From the NCBI RefSeq assembly GCF_004217495.1, contig NZ_SHLC01000001.1, forward strand, positions 3,038,001-3,102,000: a stretch of DNA of 64,000 nt, given 5' to 3'. Shown here piece after piece: positions 1 through 8,092 of this stretch. The notes below the pieces were generated by a model that searched no databases, was not told the DNA's origin, and worked only from the letters and a program-made list of their open reading frames with translations. The translations under genes were made by a program, and so were the position numbers. The DNA comes from Microterricola gilva (GTDB lineage Bacteria > Actinomycetota > Actinomycetes > Actinomycetales > Microbacteriaceae). Every line of letters starts with the position of its first letter. Position 1 is the first letter of the stretch.

Positions 1-412
1 CGCTCAGCCACTCAAACGCCACCGCCTCGATCCCGGCCACGCCAGTCTCCACCGGCTGGACGGCTGCCCCGAGCGGCGAGTCATCGACGGCGTCGACCTC
101 GGGCGCGAGCGCGTCATCGCCTGACGCATCCGGAAGGGCGGCCGTCACGGCTCCGACCGTCGTCAACCTCAGGGTCGCGGTCAGAGTCGAGCCGACGCGT
201 GCTTCTCCGTGCACCGACACCTCGACGCCGCGGCATCCGCGGTCTGACTCGTCTGCTGGCGTGCCGACGGAGGCGCCGACCGACGACGTGACGTCGTCGG
301 TTCCGGATGCCGCGGCAGCCGTCAACGGCAGTGCGAGCGCCGCGGCGGACGCGGCGCAGAACGCGGCAGCGGCGAGCGCGCTGAGCACTCGACCTCGGCG
401 CGTCTGCTGCAC
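1..412 (-). CDS. Secreted protein, N-terminal part (runs off the window edge)
   Basis: Only the first 137 codons are in the window. A GTG start is chosen because a G-rich Shine-Dalgarno stretch (GGGGGGA) lies about 5 bases upstream and the protein then opens with a basic stretch (QTRRGR), a long Ala/Leu hydrophobic core and an Ala-rich cleavage region, a classic Sec signal peptide. After it comes a Ser/Thr/Asp-rich linker and a piece reading GEARVGSTLTATL and later EAVAFEWLS. This resembles the start and the Trp strand of the bacterial Ig-like repeats seen in many actinobacterial wall proteins (family assignment is inference). The product is therefore probably exported. No enzymatic motif is visible in this portion, and whether a wall anchor follows cannot be seen. 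Confidence 0.6.
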   Translation of the reverse strand, partial: MQQTRRGRVLSALAAAAFCAASAAALALPLTAAAASGTDDVTSSVGASVGTPADESDRGCRGVEVSVHGEARVGSTLTATLRLTTVGAVTAALPDASGDDALAPEVDAVDDSPLGAAVQPVETGVAGIEAVAFEWLS

Positions 413-488
413 AACAATCCCCCCGCTGGCGTGGGACGGCGCGATGGCCGACCAGCCGCGTTCGCAGCAGTACGTTCCCGCACCAAGG

Positions 489-2093
489 CTAGTGGACGGC
501 CGAGTTCCCCTCGCCGCGCGACACCCGTTCCTCGGGCTGGCCGATCGGAATCCGCACCGTGAACACCGTGTCGCCCGGCTCGCTCTGCACGGTGACGGTT
601 CCGCCGTGCGCCTCGACCACGGCGCGCACGGTCGCGAGGCCGAGACCCGTGCTCTGCACGGCGGCACCACCGTCGCCGCCGTCGGCGCGGAAGCGCGAGC
701 TGTCACCGCGCACGAAGCGCTCGAACAGGGTGCCCTGCACGAGCGGGTCGACACCGGGGCCGTCGTCACGCACGGTGAGCACGGCATCCGACCCCGCCTT
801 GTGCAGACCCATCTCGACGTTCGTCCCGGGCGGCGTGTGCACGCGGGCGTTCGCGAGCAGGTTGACGACGACCATCTGCAGGCGGCTCGCATCGCCGTTC
901 ACGACGATCGGCTCCTCGTCGAGTGCTGCGCTCCACTCGTGATCCGGTCCGGTGACCTGGGCGTCGCCGAGCGCGTCAACGGCGAGCGCCGTCAGATCGA
1001 CCGGCAGGGATTCCAGCGCGCGCCCCTCGTCGAGGCGGGCCAACAGCAGCAGGTCTTCGACGAGCGCGCTCATCCGCTTCGATTCGGCCTCGATCCGGCC
1101 GAGGGCGTGGGCGGCATCCGGGGGCAGCGCCTCGCCACTCCGACGCGTCAGCTCGGCGTAGCCGCGAATCGCCGCGAGCGGCGTGCGCAGCTCGTGGCTG
1201 GCGTCGGCGACGAAGTGCCGCACCTTGCGCTCGCTCGCCTCGCGGGCGGTGAGGGCGGATGCGACGTGCCCCAGCATCCGGTTGAATGCCGCACCGAGCT
1301 GCCCGACCTCTGTGCGCACGTCGGTGTCGGTTGTCGGCACTCGTTCGGCGAGCGCGACCTCGCCGCGATCCAGTGGCAGTTCGGAGACCCGCCTGGCCAG
1401 GTGCGTCACCCGCTCCAGCGGGGCCAGCGAGGCGTCGATGAGACGGGTTCCGGCGATCACGGCGATCGCGATGCCGAAGAGCGCCACGATCGCGATGATC
1501 AGTGCGAGCTGCGCCGAGGTGCCTTCGACGCTCGCGAGCGGCAGCGCCACGATGAAGCTGAGCCCCGGGCCCTGCTCGCTGACGATCGCGCGGTAGTTGC
1601 CGAGCCCCGGCATGTCGACGCTGTACGGGTTGCCGTCGGCCGGAACGGTCAGTAGCGCTGCACGTTGCTCCGGCGTCACGCCGAGCACGCCGCCGCTCTC
1701 GGAGATGCGCCCGGCCGACTCGATCGTGTCGCCGAGGATGACGGCCCCGATGGTGCCGACCGGCTGCCCGGGAACCTGCAGGGCCAGGCCGGCCTCGCCG
1801 CTGCCGTCCGGCGGGGTGCTGCCGGGCGGCAGGCCGGAGCCAATGCCGATGCGGCCGCGGTCGGCCGCGGAGTGCAGCTGCACGTCGAGGCGTTCCACGA
1901 GCGAGCCGTGCAGGGCGGCGACGCTCACGAGTCCGATGATCGTCGTGACGAGCACGAACAGCGCGATCGTGCCGAGCAGCAGCCGGCGGCGCAGCGTGAG
2001 CGGGGCGCGCAGCGCCCCGAGCGGGGATCCGGCGTCGGGCTCGGTTTCGGAGTCGGGCGCTGGGCTCGACGCCGACACGGGTGCCTGCGTCAT
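489..2093 (-). CDS. Two-component sensor histidine kinase
   Basis: A 534-residue membrane sensor kinase. The start at MTQAPVSAS is chosen because it forms an ATGA overlap with the stop of the upstream response-regulator gene; a longer upstream frame merely reads through that gene. Layout: Pro/Ser/Asp-rich cytoplasmic N-terminus, membrane segment near residues 38-60 (LLLGTIALFVLVTTIIG), an extracellular sensing region of roughly 150 residues, second membrane segment (LALIIAIVALFGIAIAVIAG), HAMP linker, dimerisation domain with phospho-acceptor His in SHELRTPLAAI, then a GHKL ATPase domain with N box NLLANARVH, G1 DDGPGVD and G2 GLGLATV. It phosphorylates the adjacent OmpR-type regulator. The stimulus is unknown; the divergent MacB-like exporter suggests an envelope or antimicrobial-stress signal (inference). 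Confidence 0.95.
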   Translation of the reverse strand: MTQAPVSASSPAPDSETEPDAGSPLGALRAPLTLRRRLLLGTIALFVLVTTIIGLVSVAALHGSLVERLDVQLHSAADRGRIGIGSGLPPGSTPPDGSGEAGLALQVPGQPVGTIGAVILGDTIESAGRISESGGVLGVTPEQRAALLTVPADGNPYSVDMPGLGNYRAIVSEQGPGLSFIVALPLASVEGTSAQLALIIAIVALFGIAIAVIAGTRLIDASLAPLERVTHLARRVSELPLDRGEVALAERVPTTDTDVRTEVGQLGAAFNRMLGHVASALTAREASERKVRHFVADASHELRTPLAAIRGYAELTRRSGEALPPDAAHALGRIEAESKRMSALVEDLLLLARLDEGRALESLPVDLTALAVDALGDAQVTGPDHEWSAALDEEPIVVNGDASRLQMVVVNLLANARVHTPPGTNVEMGLHKAGSDAVLTVRDDGPGVDPLVQGTLFERFVRGDSSRFRADGGDGGAAVQSTGLGLATVRAVVEAHGGTVTVQSEPGDTVFTVRIPIGQPEERVSRGEGNSAVH

Positions 2094-2848
2094 CCGGCGG
2101 CCTTGATCATGTAGCCGGCACCGCGCACGGTGTGGATCATCGGCTCGCGGCCGGCGTCGATCTTCTTGCGCAGATAGGAGATGTAGATCTCGACGACGCT
2201 GGCCTTGCCCTCGTACTCGTAGCTCCACACCCGGTCAAGGATCTGGGCCTTGCTCAGCACACGGCGAGGGTTGCGCATGAGGAAGCGGAGCAGCTCGAAC
2301 TCGGTGGCGGTCAGCTCGATCGGCTCGCCGGCGCGGCTCACCTCGTAGCTGTCCTCGTTGAGCAGGAGGTCGCCGACGCGGATCACCGGGTCGTTGGCCT
2401 GACCGACCGCCAGCGAGGAGCGGCGGATGAGTGCACGCAGCCGGGCGATGACCTCTTCGAGGCTGAACGGCTTCGTCACGTAGTCGTCGCCGCCGGCGGT
2501 GAGTCCGGCGATGCGGTCGTCGAGGGAGTCCTTGGCGGTGAGGAAGAGCACTGGCACCTCGCTGCCGTCCGCGCGCACGCGCTTGAGCACCTCGAGCCCG
2601 TCGATGTCGGGCAGCATGATGTCGAGCACGATGGCGTCGGGGCGGAACTCGCGCGCGGCGACGACGGCGCCGTGCCCGTCTCCGGCCGTGCGCACCTCCC
2701 AGCCCTCGTAGCGCAGCGACATCTTGAGCAGATCGGTGAGCGAACGCTCGTCGTCGACGACGAGCACCCGCACGGGGTTTCCGTCGATGCGCACGAGCGG
2801 CGCGATGGCTGCGCTGGTGGCGGGGGCGTCGAAGTTTGAGCTGTTCAC
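2090..2848 (-). CDS. OmpR/PhoB-family response regulator
   Basis: A 252-residue DNA-binding regulator translated just ahead of its kinase partner. The receiver domain shows the acidic pair at 32-33 (VVDDE), phospho-acceptor Asp76 (VLDIMLPD), switch Thr104 and Lys126 (VTKPF). The C-terminal winged-helix domain follows from about residue 150, with the usual LLRFLMRNPRRVLSKAQIL recognition region and a VRGAGYMI wing end. The N-terminal 25 residues are an unusual loose extension before the receiver; an alternative internal start cannot be excluded. Direct repeats with 11-bp spacing in the divergent promoter region fit this family's tandem binding mode, so autoregulation and control of the ABC exporter are likely. 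Confidence 0.95.
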   Translation of the reverse strand: MNSSNFDAPATSAAIAPLVRIDGNPVRVLVVDDERSLTDLLKMSLRYEGWEVRTAGDGHGAVVAAREFRPDAIVLDIMLPDIDGLEVLKRVRADGSEVPVLFLTAKDSLDDRIAGLTAGGDDYVTKPFSLEEVIARLRALIRRSSLAVGQANDPVIRVGDLLLNEDSYEVSRAGEPIELTATEFELLRFLMRNPRRVLSKAQILDRVWSYEYEGKASVVEIYISYLRKKIDAGREPMIHTVRGAGYMIKAAG

Positions 2849-2870
2849 CGTTCGAGTATGCGATGCGTGC

Positions 2871-2954
2871 CTATGAGCTGTCTATGAATCAGATCTACGG
2901 ACGCCGCACGCGCCGTCATAGTGCTCTCCCAGCTCTGCCATAGGCGTGCCATAG
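2871..2954. promoter_or_regulatory. Candidate response-regulator boxes, CTATG/CATAG repeats at 11-bp spacing
   Basis: Seen directly: CTATG begins at 2871 and 2882 (11 bp apart), and its reverse complement CATAG begins at 2917, 2939 and 2950 (22 and 11 bp apart). The array sits between the divergent response-regulator and ABC-permease starts. OmpR/PhoB regulators bind tandem half-sites with 10-11 bp spacing, so this is a good candidate operator for the adjacent regulator acting in both directions. Function is inferred. Confidence 0.6.
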
Positions 2955-3025
2955 TCGCCGCTCCTAGCTTCGAGCCAGCCACCCTCGACACGCCCCGTGG
3001 CCGAGATCCAGAGTCAAGGAGCCCC

Positions 3026-4513
3026 ATGTTCTTCACCCTTCTCCGGCGCGAAATCGCCGGCCGGCGCAAGCAGACGGTGATCATCGCCGTCGGCATGGGT
3101 CTCGCGATCGCGCTCGTGATCGTCGTCAGTGCGTTCTCGGCCGGCGTGAAAGACGCCCAGGCCGCCGTGCTCTCCTCCGTCTACGGCGTCGGCACCGACA
3201 TCACCGTGACACAGGCGCCAACGGCGCCGGTCGAGGGCGGCGGCCGCTTCGACTTCGGGGCGGAGGCCGGGGCGACCAGCGACGGCACCACGGCCATCAG
3301 CACGTCACGCCTGGAGGCCTCCCGCGGCACGAGCACCTTCGATGCGGCCGCCCTGGACACCGTCGCCGGCGTCGACAATGTCGCAGCGGCATCCGGCACC
3401 CTCGCGCTGAACAACACGACGTTCAGCGGCGAACTGCCCGACATGACGCAGATGCAGCAGGGCGCGCCCGGCGACGGTCAGGCCCCGCCCCAGGGCGGAC
3501 CGGACGGCGCGGGCGGCAGCTCGTTCGACGTCGACTCCTTCAGTGTGCTCGGTCTGGACCCGACCGCTGCGGCCGTCGGCCCGCTCTCCTCCGTGACCCT
3601 GAGCGCTGGCCGCAGCCTCACCGCCGACGATGCCGAGGCCGCGGTCGCCGTGCTCGACTCCGCCTACGCCACGACGGCCGAGCTCGCCGTCGGCGACAGC
3701 ATCACCGTGGCCGACACTGAGCTCGAGGTGATCGGCATCGTCACCTCCAACGCCGCGGATGCCGCGACCGCCGCCGACGTCTACATGCCGCTCGTGCTCG
3801 CGCAGCAGCTCGCCGGCCTCGACGGCCAGCTCAGCACCGTCTATGTGCAGGCCGCCTCCTCCACCGACATCGACCAGGTGCAGGGCGACATCGAGACGGC
3901 GCTGCCCGACGCCACGGTGAGCACGCAGGCCGATCTCGCGTCGAGCGTCTCCGGATCCCTCGCGACCGCGTCCAGCCTCGTGACCAGCCTCGGCCTGTGG
4001 CTCTCGGTCGCTGTGCTGCTCGCCGCGTTCCTCATCGCCATCCTCTTCACGATCTCCGGGGTCACCCGTCGCACCCGGGAGTTCGGCACGCTGAAGGCGA
4101 TCGGCTGGTCCAACCGCCGCATCGTCGGGCAGGTCACGGGCGAGTCGCTCGTACAGGGCCTCATCGGCGGGGCAGTCGGCGTGACCGTCGGCCTCATCGG
4201 GGTGCTCGTGGTCAACCTCGTCGCCCCGACGCTGAGCAGCGGCGTCGACGGGGCCGGTGGCGGCATGCAGGCAGGCGGCCCTGGTGCCGGGGCGGATGCC
4301 GCGGCGGCAGGCCCCGGCGCCATGCCGGGTGGTTTCGGCCAGGCGGCATCCGCTGCAGCCTCGAGCGACGTCACACTGCAGGCGCCCGTCACCCTCAGCG
4401 TCGTGCTGATCGCGGTCGGGCTGGCTGTGCTCGGCGGCCTGCTCGCCGGTGCGTTCGGCGGCTGGCGCGCCGCCCGGCTGCGCCCGGCCGAGGCCCTGCG
4501 CAGCATCGGCTAA
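3026..4513 (+). CDS. MacB/FtsX-type ABC transporter permease
   Basis: A 495-residue membrane protein; the start at MFFTLLRRE is preceded by AAGGA at a suitable distance. One N-terminal membrane helix (about 17-38, TVIIAVGMGLAIALVIVVSA) is followed by a large extracytoplasmic MacB-type domain and a C-terminal FtsX domain with three helices, including the typical cytoplasmic loop RRTREFGTLKAIGWSNRRIV and the end GGWRAARLRPAEALRSIG. Two low-complexity inserts stand out: a Gln/Pro/Gly stretch near residue 150 and a Gly/Ala/Met-rich extracellular loop of about 40 residues between the last helices. It pairs with the ATPase gene 100 bp downstream. MacB-like systems couple ATP hydrolysis to extracytoplasmic events such as efflux of peptides or lipids; the substrate is unknown here. 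Confidence 0.9.
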   Translation: MFFTLLRREIAGRRKQTVIIAVGMGLAIALVIVVSAFSAGVKDAQAAVLSSVYGVGTDITVTQAPTAPVEGGGRFDFGAEAGATSDGTTAISTSRLEASRGTSTFDAAALDTVAGVDNVAAASGTLALNNTTFSGELPDMTQMQQGAPGDGQAPPQGGPDGAGGSSFDVDSFSVLGLDPTAAAVGPLSSVTLSAGRSLTADDAEAAVAVLDSAYATTAELAVGDSITVADTELEVIGIVTSNAADAATAADVYMPLVLAQQLAGLDGQLSTVYVQAASSTDIDQVQGDIETALPDATVSTQADLASSVSGSLATASSLVTSLGLWLSVAVLLAAFLIAILFTISGVTRRTREFGTLKAIGWSNRRIVGQVTGESLVQGLIGGAVGVTVGLIGVLVVNLVAPTLSSGVDGAGGGMQAGGPGAGADAAAAGPGAMPGGFGQAASAAASSDVTLQAPVTLSVVLIAVGLAVLGGLLAGAFGGWRAARLRPAEALRSIG

Positions 4514-4537
4514 CGCCCCGCCTCCCGCTCTCCCGCT

Positions 4538-4571
4538 GGTCGAGTAGGCCGTCTACGGCTGTATCGAGACC
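4538..4571. repeat. REP-like palindromic intergenic repeat
   Basis: The arms GGTCGAGTAGGC and GTATCGAGACC form an imperfect inverted repeat in the gap between the permease and ATPase genes. Short GGTCGAG...TCGAGACC elements are, from memory, scattered between genes in Microbacteriaceae; a related GGTTGAGCCTGTCGAAACC sequence occurs at 54951-54969. It may act as an mRNA stem-loop between the two transporter genes. Confidence 0.5.
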
Positions 4572-4611
4572 AAGGCCCCCGAAACCACTTCACACCACAA
4601 AGGACCCACTC

Positions 4612-5280
4612 ATGTACACCCTCGAGAACGTCTCCAAGAGCTACAAGCAGGGCAAGCGCACCGTAACCGCACTGTCCGGTGTCACCCTCTCCATCCCCGA
4701 GGGGGCGCTCGTCGCCGTCCAGGGCCCGACCGGCGGCGGCAAGTCGACGCTGTTGCAGATGCTCGGCGCGCTGGATCGGCCCAGCTCAGGCAGCGTGCGG
4801 CTCGGCGAGAACACGCTGTCGGCGCTCGGCGACCGCCGGCTCGCGCAGATCCGGGCGCGCGAGATCGGCTTCATCTTCCAGAGCTTCAACCTCATCCCGA
4901 CGCTGACCGCGGCAGAGAACGTCGAGACGGCCCTGGCTCCGCTCGGCCTCCCCGCGGAGGCTCGGCGCACCCGTGCGGCGGCCGCCCTGGCATCCGTCGG
5001 TCTCGCCGACCGCCTCGAGCACCGTCCCGCCGAACTCTCCGGCGGTCAACAACAACGTGTGGCCATCGCCAGGGCGCTCGTGAAGGAACCGGCGGTGCTG
5101 CTCGCCGACGAGCCGACGGGCAATCTCGACGAGCAGACCCGCGACGAGATCATGGATCTGCTCGAGGGCCTCTGGCGTGAGCGCGGACTCACGCTCGTGC
5201 TGGTGACCCACGACTCCGCCGTGGCCGCGCGGGCCGAGCGCCGGCTGCACATCGCGCACGGTTCCGTGCGCGAGCTCTAG
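4612..5280 (+). CDS. MacB/LolD-type ABC transporter ATPase
   Basis: A 222-residue nucleotide-binding subunit, start supported by AAGGA about 8 bases upstream. Walker A GPTGGGKST at residues 38-46, Q-loop in FIFQSFNLIPTLTAAENV (typical of the MacB/LolD group), signature LSGGQQQR, Walker B VLLADEPTGNLD and the switch His in LVTHD are all present, so it should be active. It energises the permease encoded immediately upstream. The two genes are probably one transcript controlled by the divergent two-component system. The Walker A has GGGKS where most relatives have SGSGKS. Confidence 0.95.
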   Translation: MYTLENVSKSYKQGKRTVTALSGVTLSIPEGALVAVQGPTGGGKSTLLQMLGALDRPSSGSVRLGENTLSALGDRRLAQIRAREIGFIFQSFNLIPTLTAAENVETALAPLGLPAEARRTRAAAALASVGLADRLEHRPAELSGGQQQRVAIARALVKEPAVLLADEPTGNLDEQTRDEIMDLLEGLWRERGLTLVLVTHDSAVAARAERRLHIAHGSVREL

Positions 5281-5719
5281 GTACATCCGTCGTGACGATC
5301 GAGGCGCTTGGAACAAGCACCTTCCACGAGCCCGGCAACGACAACCTGGGCCGCCCGGCCGTCAATTTCACGCCCTCTGCTGCGCCCCGGTGAGAGCAGC
5401 CAGGTCTCGGATCCCTTCTCCGTCGCAGCGAGCGGCCGCGGCAAATTCTCCGGGTTCTTGCAATGCAGAACACACCGACGGTGGCGATCGACCCGTCAGG
5501 CAACAATTTGGAACTACTACGGGAAGCCTCAGGTCCCTAGATGTGATGAACGCTAGGCCCTCGCTTGTCGCACGTATCCCTATCACCTGTCTTGATTCAG
5601 GTTTTCGTTCACCAGCGTCGATACCGACGGTTGCTCAGAGTTGTGGAATCATAGCGTCATAGGTTTTCGGCTGTTTCAAAGGCGTCGATTCGGCTGGCTC
5701 TGAGTGCACGGGGGAGCAA
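5281..5719. other. Intergenic region at the left border of the polysaccharide locus
   Basis: About 440 bp without a convincing gene. Composition becomes clearly less GC-rich from about 5440 onward, marking the passage from ordinary chromosome into the polysaccharide locus. The last 100 bases probably hold the promoter of the sugar-phosphate transferase gene, but I cannot fix -35/-10 elements with confidence. No terminator hairpin with a U-run is evident after the ATPase gene. Confidence 0.5.
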
Positions 5720-7186
5720 TTGGGTTTGGACAGCATGCGCGCGACGGGGGTTCTCAGGCGCAAGACCTGGCAGCGCGCGTACGCGATCCGTCTTTTTCTG
5801 AGCGACATCTCTGTCGTACTTGTGGCCGTCTTTGGAGCTCAGATCTTCTGGTTTGGCTCAGAGCCCGTTGACCTTGCCGCGCAAAACGCTGGTGGCGTGC
5901 GGATCGGGTACACCACGATTTCAGTCCTTCTCGTCGCAGCATGGATGATTGCCCTCGACGTTTTCGCCACACGCGATCACAAGGTGATCGGGAGTGGCAC
6001 GCTCGAGTACAAGAGGGTCGCTGACGCGACGATCTGGCTGTTCGGCCTGTTCGCGATTCTGGCGTTTCTATTCCGAATCGAGCTCGCTCGTGGCTACTTT
6101 CTGACGGCGCTCCCCATCGGCCTCCTTCTCCTCTTCGTGGCTCGCTGGACGTGGCGGCAGTGGCTGCGTCGTCAGCAAAGCGGGGACCAGTATGTGTCGC
6201 GGGCCCTGCTGATGGGTGAGCGACTCAAATCGGCTCACGTCGCCAAGACAATTCAACGCACACCCGGAGCCGGCCTGCTTCTAGTCGGAGCGCTCACTCG
6301 TTCGGGAACAATGAGCAAAGGGCCAATCCAGGGCGTCGCGGTACTAGGTGACTACTCCGAGCTCATGATCGCCGTCGACGCGTCGAATGCCGACACGGTG
6401 ATCCTCACCGGCGCCGACGAGATCAGTCCCGACGATATGCGCCGCATCGGCTGGGACCTTGAGGCACGCAACATCGAGCTCATTGTGGCACCGGCATTGA
6501 CCGACATTGCAGGACCGCGCATCCATGCTCGCCCGGTCGCTGGCCTGCCGCTCATCCATGTGAGCTATCCGACTCTCGAAGGCGCGAAGCGAGTGTACAA
6601 GCGCACTTTCGACATCCTCGGCTCCGCCTTCTTGATTCTCCTCGGATCGCCCGTACTCATCGCCGTGGCCATTGCAGTCAAGCGATCGGGCCCTGGTGAC
6701 ATCCTCTACCGCCAACTTCGTGTTGGCCGACGCGGTAGAGAGTTCGGCATGCTCAAGTTCCGCTCCATGGTTCAAGATGCCGACGACCAGCTCGAGAGCC
6801 TGCTCGACGCTCAGGGCACCTCGGAAACCCCGCTCTTCAAGGTCACGAACGATCCGAGGATCACCCCAGTGGGAAAGTTCCTTCGGAAGTACTCGCTCGA
6901 CGAGGTTCCCCAGCTTTTCAACGTGTTGCTCGGCGAGATGAGTCTGGTTGGCCCGCGCCCGCAGCGAGCAGCAGAGGTGGCCCTTTACGATGACGCCGCA
7001 CATCGGCGATTGATCATGAAGCCAGGCATGAGCGGGCTCTGGCAAGTGAGCGGTCGGTCAAACCTCAGCTGGGAAGACAGTATTCGTCTCGACCTCTACT
7101 ACGTAGAGAATTGGTCTCTAACGGTAGACATCATGATTCTGTTCCGCACCGTTCGAGCGGTCGTTACCCCCGAAGGTGCGCGCTAA
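5720..7186 (+). CDS. Polyprenyl glycosylphosphotransferase (initiating sugar transferase)
   Basis: A 488-residue membrane enzyme that starts repeat-unit synthesis by moving a sugar-1-phosphate onto undecaprenyl phosphate. Four to five N-terminal membrane helices and a CoA-binding-like central domain precede the catalytic C-terminal third: KRTFDILGSAFLILLGSPVL (membrane anchor), QLRVGRRGREFGMLKFRSM, DPRITPVGKFLRKYSLDEVP, LGEMSLVGPRP and MKPGMSGLWQVSGRS are hallmarks of the bacterial sugar transferase family (WcaJ/CpsE). TTG starts at 5720 or 5726 are possible; GGGGAG at 5711-5716 is better spaced for 5726, and an ATG at 5735 is too distant. It is the first gene of the polysaccharide locus. Confidence 0.92.
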   Translation: MGLDSMRATGVLRRKTWQRAYAIRLFLSDISVVLVAVFGAQIFWFGSEPVDLAAQNAGGVRIGYTTISVLLVAAWMIALDVFATRDHKVIGSGTLEYKRVADATIWLFGLFAILAFLFRIELARGYFLTALPIGLLLLFVARWTWRQWLRRQQSGDQYVSRALLMGERLKSAHVAKTIQRTPGAGLLLVGALTRSGTMSKGPIQGVAVLGDYSELMIAVDASNADTVILTGADEISPDDMRRIGWDLEARNIELIVAPALTDIAGPRIHARPVAGLPLIHVSYPTLEGAKRVYKRTFDILGSAFLILLGSPVLIAVAIAVKRSGPGDILYRQLRVGRRGREFGMLKFRSMVQDADDQLESLLDAQGTSETPLFKVTNDPRITPVGKFLRKYSLDEVPQLFNVLLGEMSLVGPRPQRAAEVALYDDAAHRRLIMKPGMSGLWQVSGRSNLSWEDSIRLDLYYVENWSLTVDIMILFRTVRAVVTPEGAR

Positions 7187-7330
7187 CTGCCCACGGCGGC
7201 TCTCAACTCCAACACCTCAGAGACTCGGGTGCTTGCCTCCCTGGAGCGAGAATCGTGAACCGCTCCGTCCGCCGACCCTAAGACACTCCACAAGTTCGTG
7301 CGTCCAATTCGATGAACAATTTGGGGTGGC

Positions 7331-8092
7331 TCACGGCTCCCAACGCTCATCAACCACATCAACCGTTTTCTGAGTCGAGCCCGCATTGATTTCGGAAAGT
7401 TCCGGATGCATTCTGACGACGCGCAAAAGGTCGAGCCAGTTCATTGTGGTTGGCGGCACGAAACCGGCAAGCGCACGGGCCAACGCAAGATCTTCAGGGG
7501 TATCAACCGTCCATCTGAGGCTTGACAGGTCTTCGTCTAGATCGATGATCTCGATGGAGAAGCTGTCGGGGTTTTCATAGATGAATGGCATCACGTGCTC
7601 TCGGTGGTGTCCTTCACGCGCCTCTGCCCACGTGCGCTCCAACGCCGCACGCGTGACTACCTCGACATCGAGACCCACTGGGTACGTGCGCGGATATGGC
7701 GGCGGCAGCCTGCTCGCGGCGAAGTCGACATTGTGTTCCTGTTGCGCGCGAATGACAGCGTCGATCACTGCGGGGTCCATGAAGGGGCAGTCTGCCGTGA
7801 TGCGCACGATTAGGCTCGCTTCGGGATGTTGTTGGAGCGCCTGATAGTAACGGTCCAAGACGTCAAACTCACTGCCTCGATGCACCTTGACGCCGAGCTC
7901 AGCGCCTAGTGCCTCAACGAGATCGTCGGCCGGCGAGACAGTTGTCGCAATCGCCACCTCGCTCACGAGGCGTGATGCCTGCGCTCTCCGAACAACACGG
8001 CTCAACATCGGTTCCCCTCCGATGTCGGCGAAGACCTTGCCTGGGAGGCGGCTCGACCCGGCTCGGGCCTGAATCAAACAGAGCACGCTCAT
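7331..8092 (-). CDS. SpsF-like cytidylyltransferase
   Basis: A 253-residue nucleotidyltransferase. The N-terminus LIQARAGSSRLPGKVFADIG is the nucleotide-binding signature of SpsF/acylneuraminate cytidylyltransferases, and ITADCPFMDP carries the metal-binding Asp. Family knowledge: these enzymes activate a nonulosonic or related sugar with CTP. Last gene of a five-gene operon, joined to the glycosyltransferase upstream by an ATGA overlap. With the NeuB-like synthase two genes upstream it should complete formation of a CMP-activated acidic sugar. SpsF proteins are less certain in substrate than NeuA, so the sugar is not predicted by sequence alone. Confidence 0.85.
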   Translation of the reverse strand: MSVLCLIQARAGSSRLPGKVFADIGGEPMLSRVVRRAQASRLVSEVAIATTVSPADDLVEALGAELGVKVHRGSEFDVLDRYYQALQQHPEASLIVRITADCPFMDPAVIDAVIRAQQEHNVDFAASRLPPPYPRTYPVGLDVEVVTRAALERTWAEAREGHHREHVMPFIYENPDSFSIEIIDLDEDLSSLRWTVDTPEDLALARALAGFVPPTTMNWLDLLRVVRMHPELSEINAGSTQKTVDVVDERWEP

